7,242 nucleotides of DNA from Clostridiales bacterium (GTDB lineage Bacteria; Bacillota; Clostridia; Peptostreptococcales; Anaerovoracaceae), in contig JAAZLU010000188.1 in the NCBI GenBank assembly GCA_012799165.1, positions 1 to 7,242 of the forward strand, in the 5' to 3' direction. Shown here piece after piece: positions 1-6,400 of this stretch (positions are counted from its first letter, which is position 1; each line of letters starts with the position of its first letter). The position numbers and the translations under genes are program-made. The notes under the pieces are model-generated. The model made no database searches. It saw only the letters and a program-made list of their open reading frames with translations, and was not told where the DNA came from.

Positions 1-10
1 AAATAACTGC

Positions 11-38
11 AAAAATCCGGTCCTTCGACCGGATTTTT
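11..38 (-). terminator. Intrinsic terminator of lysA, bidirectional in form
   Basis: A perfect 12-bp stem (11-22 with 27-38) closes a 4-base loop (23-26). The core is GATCCGG-type GC pairing: CCGGTC pairs with GACCGG, flanked by five A:T pairs. On the minus strand the GC stem runs into a run of T, which is the classic form of a Rho-independent terminator, and it lies 20 bases after the lysA stop codon. Because A and T runs flank both sides, it would also work for a plus-strand transcript, or for a convergent gene to the left of the window. Confidence 0.9.
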
Positions 39-58
39 TGATTCGCTGTTTATAATAA

Positions 59-1363
59 TTATTTGAGCATTTCGGGCAAGAGATCCAGAGCGGTCATATG
101 CTCATAGCTCTGAGGTTTAATCAGCCACTCCGCCTCTCCCTTCTCCACGATTACGACTCCCGGAATCGGATTGCGGTTGTAGTTGTTAGCCATCGAGTAG
201 CCGTAGGCTCCCGTGGAGAAGACCGCTATTATGTCTCCGCTGCGGGGGCTCGCGAATTTGCCTCCCTTAATAATCATATCCGAATCCCCCTCACAGCACT
301 TGCCGCAGATGGTCACGATCTCGTCGGCGGGTTCATCGACCCTGTTTGCGACCACGCCACCGTAAACCGAACCGTAGAGCGCCGGCCTTATATTATCTGA
401 CATCCCTCCGTCGATCGCCGCATATCGCCTTATGCCCGGGATATTCTTCGTCATTCCCACCGTGTAGAGTTGAATACCTGCCTCCGCGACGAGCGCCCTG
501 CCGGGTTCGCAGATTATCGCGGGCATCTCATAATCCTCTTTTTCGCACCAGGCCGCAATCTTCTCCAGTATGGGCGTATAGAAGTAGCTGAAGGGCATCC
601 TCACTTCGTCGGTGTAGGTTACGCCCACGCCTCCGCCTATATTGAGCTCGCCCGGAGCGAAGCCGAAGCGCTCCCTGCATTCCTTCATCAGCTCGAGTGC
701 CACATCCACGGCATCGAGCATCGGCTTGTTGTCGAAGAGCTGAGAGCCCAAGTGATAGTGAAACCCGTGGAATCTGACGTACTTCGAGTCGATCGCCCTC
801 TTTATGTAAGGGAATATTACATCCGGGTCTATGTTCAGTCCGAACTTGGAATCCTTGCGCCCCGTCACTATATAATCGTGGGTGTCGACCTCCACGCAAG
901 GAGTTATTCTTATGAGTATATCGGTCGTCTTTTCCTGCTCCTCGCAAATCTTTTCGATGAGATCCAATTCCTGCTCGCCGTCGACTATTATCCTGCCAAC
1001 CCCGTAATCTATCGCGGCGGCAAGCTCGCTCGGCAGCTTGTTGTTGCCGTTAAATTCGAGCTTCTCGGGATCTATCTTAGCCTTCATGGCCGTAAAGAGT
1101 TCCCCTCCGGAAACCACATCCATGCTTATTCCTTCGTTCTCGCAGAGCTTATATATGCCCATGCAGCAGAAGGCCTTCGCCGCGTAAGCTATCCTATTCT
1201 TGGGATATGGCGCGACGAAACATTCTTTAAGCTCGTCTATCCTTGCGACGATGTCCGTCTTTGAATACACATATATCGGAGTGCCGAACTCCTTTGCAAG
1301 CTCCACGGTATCGCAGCCATCGAAATATAAATGTCCGTTTTTGACTTCCTTAATATTGCTCAT
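59..1363 (-). CDS. lysA: Diaminopimelate decarboxylase
   Basis: This 434-residue cytosolic PLP enzyme catalyses the last step of lysine synthesis: meso-2,6-diaminopimelate to L-lysine plus CO2. It has the fold-type III layout: an N-terminal alanine-racemase-like TIM barrel, then a C-terminal beta domain. Visible motifs are the PLP lysine in YAAKAF (K63), HYHLGSQ (202-208), the glycine-rich phosphate-binding NIGGGVG (241-247), CEPGRALVAEAG (285-296) and the C-terminal GAYGYSMANNYN (385-396). The active-site Cys-Glu is in KCCEGDSD (355-362), where most relatives have CESGD, so one residue near the catalytic Cys differs. Length is normal for the family. The ATG start is supported by an AGAAAGGG ribosome site about 8 bases upstream (minus strand, near 1371-1378). 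It is transcribed alone from the promoter at 1417-1445, divergently from the dipeptidase gene, and ends at the 11-38 terminator. Orn/Arg decarboxylases of the same fold are the main alternative, but the motifs and length favour LysA. Confidence 0.96.
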   Translation of the reverse strand: MSNIKEVKNGHLYFDGCDTVELAKEFGTPIYVYSKTDIVARIDELKECFVAPYPKNRIAYAAKAFCCMGIYKLCENEGISMDVVSGGELFTAMKAKIDPEKLEFNGNNKLPSELAAAIDYGVGRIIVDGEQELDLIEKICEEQEKTTDILIRITPCVEVDTHDYIVTGRKDSKFGLNIDPDVIFPYIKRAIDSKYVRFHGFHYHLGSQLFDNKPMLDAVDVALELMKECRERFGFAPGELNIGGGVGVTYTDEVRMPFSYFYTPILEKIAAWCEKEDYEMPAIICEPGRALVAEAGIQLYTVGMTKNIPGIRRYAAIDGGMSDNIRPALYGSVYGGVVANRVDEPADEIVTICGKCCEGDSDMIIKGGKFASPRSGDIIAVFSTGAYGYSMANNYNRNPIPGVVIVEKGEAEWLIKPQSYEHMTALDLLPEMLK

Positions 1364-1416
1364 AAAAAATACCCTTTCTGCGCGGCGGGCCGCAAAAATT
1401 AAATTCAGTAGATATC

Positions 1417-1445
1417 ATTATAAGCGTTCGGACTGAGCTTGTCGA
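1417..1445 (-). promoter_or_regulatory. Sigma-A-type promoter of lysA
   Basis: On the minus strand a TCGACA -35 box (1440-1445, 5 of 6 to TTGACA) is followed by a 17-base spacer and a perfect TATAAT -10 box (1417-1422). Transcription should begin near 1410, giving a leader of about 47 bases before the lysA ATG. That leader has a small GC hairpin (GCGG with CCGC, 1382-1393) just upstream of the ribosome site. The promoter starts 26 bases after the main stem of structured element A, so a lysA mRNA from here would not contain that element. Confidence 0.8.
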
Positions 1446-1467
1446 CAGTTAAAAGGTTTACAGCTTC

Positions 1468-1602
1468 GGAAGTAGCCTGCAAAGGCTGGACGCTCCCGCT
1501 CCGTGACGGTTCCCTAACGGTACTAAGCTCTGTCTGCGCCTACGGCTTGCCAATCGCTAAGTACCGAGACCGCCAAGCCCAGCCTGATGCAGGCTACATT
1601 CC
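1468..1602 (-). ncRNA. Structured RNA element, copy A (unidentified family)
   Basis: Read on the minus strand, this folds into one long rod. Plus-strand coordinates of the arms are: stem 1, 1589-1597 with 1472-1480 (9 bp), extended by GGAA/TTCC at 1599-1602 and 1468-1471 with one bulged base; stem 2, 1579-1585 with 1483-1489 (7 bp); stem 3, 1569-1575 with 1504-1510 (7 bp, one G-U that exists only on the minus strand); stem 4, 1560-1566 with 1518-1524 (7 bp); then a 35-nt apical part with a GCC/GGC mini-hairpin. The asymmetric loop between stems 2 and 3 carries AGCGGGAGCGT (plus 1490-1500). Every stem is matched in copy B with compensatory changes. It lies upstream of, and in the same direction as, lysA. 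Exact transcript ends are unknown: no clear terminator follows, and no strong upstream promoter was found. It could be a free small RNA, a leader read from an upstream promoter, or a folded single-stranded DNA site. Confidence 0.7.
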
Positions 1603-1694
1603 TACGTCAGCTCTAATATTTTAAAAATCCAACTAATTAAATCTATAGAATCCTCTAGAGCACACTTGTATAAGCAGACAATCTGTACGGCGAG
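1603..1694. other. AT-rich divergent spacer between the two RNA copies
   Basis: This stretch separates the 5' ends of the two divergent elements, so it would have to hold any promoters that drive them. It is AT-rich up to about 1680 and contains a perfect 8-base palindrome, CTCTAGAG (1653-1660), close to the midpoint between the copies. On the plus strand TATAAG (1669-1674) and TAGAAT (1646-1651) are possible -10 boxes for copy B, but neither has a good -35 box at 17 bases. The minus strand offers only weak matches for copy A. A short hairpin, CAGA with TCTG (1675-1685), lies next to copy B. No gene is seen here. Confidence 0.4.
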
Positions 1695-1828
1695 GGATGT
1701 GGCTTGCGCATGCGGTCAATCACGGGTCGCGGTTCTTGGCGATTGCCGAGTCGAAGACGAAGGCAGAGCATAGAACCGCTCGGGGCACCCGTGTTAGCGG
1801 GAGCGTGTCCGCAGTGCAAGCTACGACC
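1695..1828 (+). ncRNA. Structured RNA element, copy B (unidentified family)
   Basis: On the plus strand this folds into the same rod as copy A. Stem 1 is 1699-1707 with 1816-1824 (9 bp, one G-U, valid only on this strand). Stem 2 is 1711-1717 with 1807-1813 (7 positions, one U-U mismatch). Stem 3 is 1721-1727 with 1787-1793 (7 bp). Stem 4 is 1729-1736 with 1772-1779 (8 bp). The 35-nt apical part (1737-1771) holds a GTC/GAC mini-hairpin with a GAA loop. The loop between stems 2 and 3 carries AGCGGGAGCGT (1796-1806), identical to copy A. The core is 126 nt in both copies. The upstream flank also resembles copy A: ACGGCGAGGGAT here, ACGTAGGAAT there. It sits upstream of the dipeptidase in the same direction, and the dipeptidase promoter begins 22 bases after stem 1. 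Function is unknown. Confidence 0.72.
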
Positions 1829-1846
1829 GAGCGGAATGAATATTAC

Positions 1847-1875
1847 TCAACTTTTAGGCGTTAATATGGTACAAT
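1847..1875 (+). promoter_or_regulatory. Probable sigma-A promoter of the dipeptidase gene
   Basis: A TCAACT -35-like box (1847-1852, 3 of 6, followed by a T run) is separated by exactly 17 bases from a TACAAT -10 box (1870-1875), which has an extended TG at 1867-1868 one base upstream. Transcription would start near 1882, giving a leader of about 60 bases. The leader contains a hairpin, GGGCT with AGCCC (1898-1914), a short way upstream of the ribosome site. The weak -35 box leaves room for doubt, but spacing and position are right. Confidence 0.55.
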
Positions 1876-1941
1876 TTGATGGTAAAATTTCAGAAGCGGG
1901 CTCAGCTGAAGCCCCGAAAGAATCAATAGAAAGGCTGAAAT

Positions 1942-2913
1942 ATGAAAAACTTTAAGATTATCGATTTGCACTGCGACACAATCATGGAATGCCTCACCAA
2001 CGGAGCGGATTTCGTGCACGGCGACGCCCACATTTCTTTAGACAAGTTGGATGCGGGCGGAAGCCTTGCGCAGTGCTTTGCGATATGGACACCCACCGGG
2101 AAATCCAAGATAAACTACGGACTGGAGAATGTCGGATATTACGAATGCTTCCACATGGGTCGCGACTTTTTCAAGAAGGCCATGGAGGAGAACAAGGACC
2201 GCATCAGACAGGCAAGAACCGTCGCTGACATCGAAAAGAACAAAAATGACGGCATCCTCTCCGCAATTTTGACAATAGAAGATTCCATCTTCGTCGAAGG
2301 AAAGCCGGAGCGTATAACGGAAGCCAGAGACATCGGCGTTCGCATGATGGGGCTCATCTGGAACAACGAAAACTGCATGGCATATCCCAACAGGAGGGAT
2401 CCGAAGGAGCACATGCTCGGACTCAAGGACTTCGGCAAGGAGTCCGTTAAGATGCTCAACGAATACGGAATGATAATCGATGTCTCGCACCTGAACGAGG
2501 GCGGATTCTGGGATGTAATCGACATCACGGAAAAGCCGATTGCCGCAAGCCACTCCTGCGCGCGCGCCATCTGTGACCACCCTCGCAACCTAACGGACGA
2601 GCAGCTTAAGGCTATCGGACAAAACGGCGGAATCGTCGGCATTAACTTCTACGATGCCTTCTTAAACGAGGAAAAGAATGACTACACGAGCATTGCGGAT
2701 ATCGTAAGGCATGCGGAATACATAGCGGACAAAGCCGGAATCGAAGCGCTCGGCTTCGGCTCCGATTTCGACGGAATCGATTCCAAGCTCGAATTTAAAG
2801 ACTTTACGGGCTTCCCGCTCATCGTAAATGCCCTCGAAGGCGTTTTCAGCGAAGCCGAAATAGACAAGATTTGCTACGAGAACTTCCTCAGGGTTATGAG
2901 GGATAACGAATAA
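1942..2913 (+). CDS. Dipeptidase, peptidase family M19 (renal dipeptidase type)
   Basis: This 323-residue protein has the full set of M19 motifs of a binuclear zinc TIM-barrel dipeptidase. DLHCDT gives the HxD pair (H10, D12), TIEDS gives the bridging glutamate (E113), IDVSHLNE gives H183, and AASHSCAR gives H204. After these come HPRNLTDEQL (213-222) and GFGSDFDG (271-278), whose Asp is the expected catalytic residue. Family members cleave a range of dipeptides, some of them with a D-residue; the exact substrate cannot be read from the sequence. There is no signal peptide or membrane segment, so it should be cytosolic. The ATG start is supported by AGAAAGG (1928-1934) 7 bases upstream. It is divergent from lysA, and the zinc-ribbon gene follows 67 bases later with no convincing terminator between them, so the two may be cotranscribed. 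Confidence 0.93.
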   Translation: MKNFKIIDLHCDTIMECLTNGADFVHGDAHISLDKLDAGGSLAQCFAIWTPTGKSKINYGLENVGYYECFHMGRDFFKKAMEENKDRIRQARTVADIEKNKNDGILSAILTIEDSIFVEGKPERITEARDIGVRMMGLIWNNENCMAYPNRRDPKEHMLGLKDFGKESVKMLNEYGMIIDVSHLNEGGFWDVIDITEKPIAASHSCARAICDHPRNLTDEQLKAIGQNGGIVGINFYDAFLNEEKNDYTSIADIVRHAEYIADKAGIEALGFGSDFDGIDSKLEFKDFTGFPLIVNALEGVFSEAEIDKICYENFLRVMRDNE

Positions 2914-2980
2914 TAAATAGAGTCCTGATTACTCGATTTGAAAAATTTCGACAAATTGAAATTTAAAGGAGAATAGCGGT

Positions 2981-3361
2981 ATGAAAAGCATTAAACCCGG
3001 ACGCGGCCCGTCCATGATGGGAGGAATAGTCGGCACAGTTATGGTCGTCTTCGGCCTTATATGGACTGCAACGGCTTCGCGAATGAGCCCGACCTTCGCC
3101 CTGTTCGGCATATTGTGGACCGGCCTCGCTATTGCAATGACCGTTTATAATTTCAAAAACGCTACGAGCAAGAACCGCTATTCCTCTTTTGATATTACCG
3201 ATTCTTCCGAGGAGTCCGACCCGCTGAATGAGCGATTCGGTAATCCTCAAATCGATGTGCAGAAGGAGAATAATGTTGACAGCAGATTCTGCCCCTACTG
3301 CGGCACAGCCGTCGCGGAAGACTATGAATTCTGCAACAGCTGCGGCAAAAAGCTACCATAG
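2981..3361 (+). CDS. Small membrane protein with C-terminal zinc ribbon
   Basis: This 126-residue protein has no recognised name. It has a short basic N-terminus, two predicted membrane helices (about 12-32 and 37-57) joined by a short turn, then a polar, acidic and probably disordered linker (about 60-100). It ends in a zinc ribbon, CPYCG (104-108) and CNSCGKKL (118-125), so C104, C107, C118 and C121 should bind one zinc ion. This layout is common among small Firmicutes proteins of the zinc-ribbon-domain type, whose roles are mostly unknown. With both ends likely on the same side of the membrane, the ribbon is probably cytoplasmic. A strong AAAGGAG site (2965-2971) lies 9 bases before the ATG. 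An AT-rich inverted repeat, AAATTTC with GAAATTT (2943-2964), overlaps that upstream area and might affect initiation. It is probably the last gene of its transcript, which ends at the hairpin at 3384-3411. Confidence 0.8.
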   Translation: MKSIKPGRGPSMMGGIVGTVMVVFGLIWTATASRMSPTFALFGILWTGLAIAMTVYNFKNATSKNRYSSFDITDSSEESDPLNERFGNPQIDVQKENNVDSRFCPYCGTAVAEDYEFCNSCGKKLP

Positions 3362-3383
3362 GATAGACTTAAAGACATGCAGC

Positions 3384-3417
3384 AGGCCGCGCGGATTTCT
3401 CCGCGCGGCCTTTATTA
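3384..3417 (+). terminator. Strong intrinsic terminator between convergent genes
   Basis: A perfect 11-bp, very GC-rich stem (3384-3394 with 3401-3411; AGGCCGCGCGG with its complement) closes a 6-base loop and is followed by TTTATTA. It lies 22 bases after the zinc-ribbon gene stop and ends that transcript. The minus-strand surface-protein gene converges on it, with its stop at 3445-3447. In that direction the hairpin lacks a T run, so it can at best pause or protect the 3' end there. A second small inverted repeat, AAGGA with TCCTT (3429-3446), overlaps the stop of the surface-protein gene. Confidence 0.85.
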
Positions 3418-3444
3418 TGGTTACGATTAAGGACTTTAGCCTCC

Positions 3445-6400
3445 TTATCTCCCAAAAGCCTTGTACAGGAATGTAACTATCTGTGCTCTGGTGCAATTCA
3501 TGTCGGGGCTAAATTTACCTCCTCCGGTGCCCGCAGTGATATCCACGGCATATGCCCAACTTACAGCATTCGCATAGTATGCATCGGCGCTCACATCACT
3601 AAAGCTCGCTGCCCCTACCGCGGGTTCGGGTTTATCTGCAGCCTTCCAGATGAAGGTTAACGCCTGCGCTCTGGTGCAAGTCAGATTCGGACTGAATCTA
3701 CCCTCTCCGGTGCCGGCGGTGATGCCGTTTTCAACCGCCCACAGCACCGGCTTATAGAAGTAGTCGTTCTCCTTTACATCTCCGAAAGGATTCTCCATGG
3801 ACTTGGGCTCGGGTTTTCCTGCGGCCTTCCAGAGTAAGGTTACTATCTGAGCCCTGGTGCAATCGGCAGCGGGCGAGAATGTAGTCTCCGAAGTTCCGGC
3901 CGTAATATCCATGATTACAGCCCACTGCACGGCATCGTAGAAGTAGTCGTTCGGACTTACATCCTTGAATGGCAGTTTAAAGTTCTTCGCATCCACCCAT
4001 TTTGCGTAAAGCGTAAAGCTCCCCGTCACGCTGTCGTAGAAGCTATAGTGCGTCGTCAACTCCCTGTCGGAGAACCAGCCTGCAAAGATATATCCTTCCT
4101 TTACGGGATCTTCGGGCTTTACGGCCTTAAGACCCTCCTTTATCCTCTGCCTGCTAATCCTGCTTCCGCCGTTCGTATTGAAGTAAACATTGTAGTGCGC
4201 CGTTTCACCCAGGATTCTTGCAATCGCAGAGGCGAGAGTTGTCGATACACCGTCGATATCGCTCTGCCTTACGCCGACTGCCAGCCTCATCTGCTCCGCA
4301 GCCTCCAAGGCATTCTGCAGATCGTTCCAGGCATCATCCGGGTATCCGCCCTTCGTTATTCGCCTTGCTCTGTCTATCAGTTCGTCCAACTCATCGTAAA
4401 CCAAGGTTTCGTCGGAGACTTGCACGACTATACCGTCATAGAGAGCATCGTTTCCGCCCAGATCGAATGCGGCACTTATGAGCGTCTGCCCCGAAGAGCT
4501 TGCGCTGACCTTGCTTCCGCTGAGTGTTACCGCTATTCCGTTCATCACTTCAAGCGAGGTTGCAGGCAGATCGCTAATGTCGATCTTCTCGCTGCCCGCC
4601 ATTCCGTAAACCCTTAGCTGCGTGCTCTCGCCTTCTGCAAGCATGAGCCTCCCGCCATCTATCTCTCTATCTGCGGAAGCGATGCTGATCGATGTTATCT
4701 TTGAAATCTTCTTGTTCATCAACATCAGGTCCACGACCGTCTCGTTTCCGGCCTCGTCCCTTGCAATAATCTGTAGTTCGACCTTGCCGGCATTCTTCTC
4801 TTCGCCCAGCGGCAATGTGCACTTCATCTTTCCGCCGTCAAAGATATTGCTTCCTTCCTGCGGAGTAACTGTATTGCCGTTGAGCTTAAAGGAAAATTCA
4901 GTCTTATCGTCCTTGTCCACCGTCGCCGTTACGACTACGCTGTCGCCTTCGAAGTAATCTCCGCTCCTAGGCGAATTGATCATTATTACGGGTGCCGTGG
5001 TATCGATATTGATTATATTGCTCACGACCGCATGGTCTCCCTCCGCGTCCACAGCATGGAATTCTATCGTGTACTCCCCGTCCGGAAGATCGACAGGTTG
5101 AACGATTTCAGTCTTCCGGTTCGGGTAACTATACCAATCGCCCTTGCTTGTCGCGGCATTGATGTACATTTCGCCGCTCACAGGTACATCCGAGCTGACT
5201 TTAATCTCTTTTTCCACCTTATCGTATTCAATTGTAACTTCAGGCGGGGTCGCTTCTTCGAGCACAACCCCTGCAGTAGCCTTATACGCGCTGCAGTAGA
5301 AGATCTCGCCTTCCGTACTATCTTTTTCAATATTGCACAGCCTCAGCTTGGCAAAGTATGTGCTTCCGGGATTGTAGCCAACAAGCTTGGTTACGGGATT
5401 TCCGTTTTCGTCCGTCTCCGGTATCCCGTTCCCCTTATCGTCAAGAAGCGGTTTTCCATCTGCGTCTGTTTTCATGACAGGCATGTTGAAACGTCCGCCG
5501 ACTATTATCTCTTCGTCCTTGCCAAAATATTTGCCCGCATCTACAAGGAGCTCTTTTCCATCTGCGAACTTCTCGTAAACCTCGACCATATATCCGCTGA
5601 AGTTCTGCTGATTGGTTCCGACGCTTATTTTCAGCATGTTATCGCCGCAATTGGTCATCGTAACGTTGTCGGCGGCAGCAGGTGCTTTGCTGTTTATTAT
5701 CGTAACCGTGCCGGCATCGATGCTGTGGTGTACAAGGTTCTCCTCGCTCAAAGTAACGGTAATCTTATAATTGCCGCTCGCCATTTTCTCCGGTATAGGA
5801 ATGCTCGCAGCAGCGGGAATGGCATTTGCCTTTATATCCTGATCGTTCAGGACAATCGTGTTTTCTTCCTTGCCATCAGTCGCGGAAACTATAATCTTTG
5901 CATTGTCGCTTACATTGCTGGCGCTCCATGTAATATCCAGATTGCCGCTATTCACATTCACTGCCGCCGTGGCGGAGTTGAGTTCGGGAAGCGGGTTTAC
6001 CATTACGGCGCTCACGTCGTAGGCATTTCCGTCCGAGAACTCTAACAGCAGACTTCCGTTCGCGTGCTCTTCCGGTATTACGATGTATGCCGCTTTTCCG
6101 GAAACATTGACGTTAGCATTTTCGAGAGCCTCCGCCTTTTCCTTGTTTGAAGCATTCTGACCGGGGGATTCATAATAGTACAATGGATAGCTAGCTCCGC
6201 CCTTTGTCGCGCTCATGCACTGTTTCATCTCGGCTTCGGAAAGCTCCGAACCATCCTTGCGCGCTACTACGAGTATATAATCGCAGGCAGTGCCGAATTG
6301 GACGAGATGTCTCGTCATTTCGTAGTTGGTGGAAATTTGCGTATTGCCGCCTCCGCGCGTGCCTCTTCTTGCGGGCGGATTCATTGCGCTTTGTGCCAAA

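Noticed and set aside
470..1264. A long open frame on the plus strand opposite lysA (and a similar one at 5032-6045 opposite the surface-protein gene).
   Set aside because: Both are antisense to genes with clear domain motifs and encode low-complexity, motif-free protein with no ribosome site.
1584..1589. CTGATG on the plus strand, suggesting a hammerhead ribozyme.
   Set aside because: The next base is C, not the GA needed for CUGANGA, there is no matching GAAA strand, and it lies in a small loop on the strand opposite to the supported RNA.
1364..1602. A lysine riboswitch or T-box leader upstream of lysA.
   Set aside because: The lysine-riboswitch AGAGGTGC core and the T-box GGTGG.ACCGCG motif are absent, and the fold is a single rod, not a five-helix junction. 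The lysA promoter lies downstream of the structure.
1468..1828. 6S RNA, SRP RNA or integron attC sites as identities for the two elements.
   Set aside because: No large central bubble in the 6S position, no SRP GGAA-type apical core with AGCAGC, and no GTTRRRY/RYYYAAC ends of attC. These are judged from memory of the consensus, so a covariance search is still the real test.
1704..1955. An open frame on the plus strand across copy B, overlapping the dipeptidase start, whose SRRRRQS peptide recurs in copy A (minus) with mostly synonymous differences spaced by three.
   Set aside because: In copy A the same frame has a TAG three codons before the shared peptide and ends soon after it, and there is no good start with a ribosome site in copy B. 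Two of the period-three differences are a compensatory pair in the apical hairpin and several others lie in loops. Conserved RNA structure explains more of the data, but a short peptide is not strictly excluded.
2943..2964. AT-rich inverted repeat before the zinc-ribbon gene as a terminator of the dipeptidase gene.
   Set aside because: The stem is only A/T with one G:C pair and is followed by a ribosome site, not a T run. It was kept only as a possible minor hairpin.
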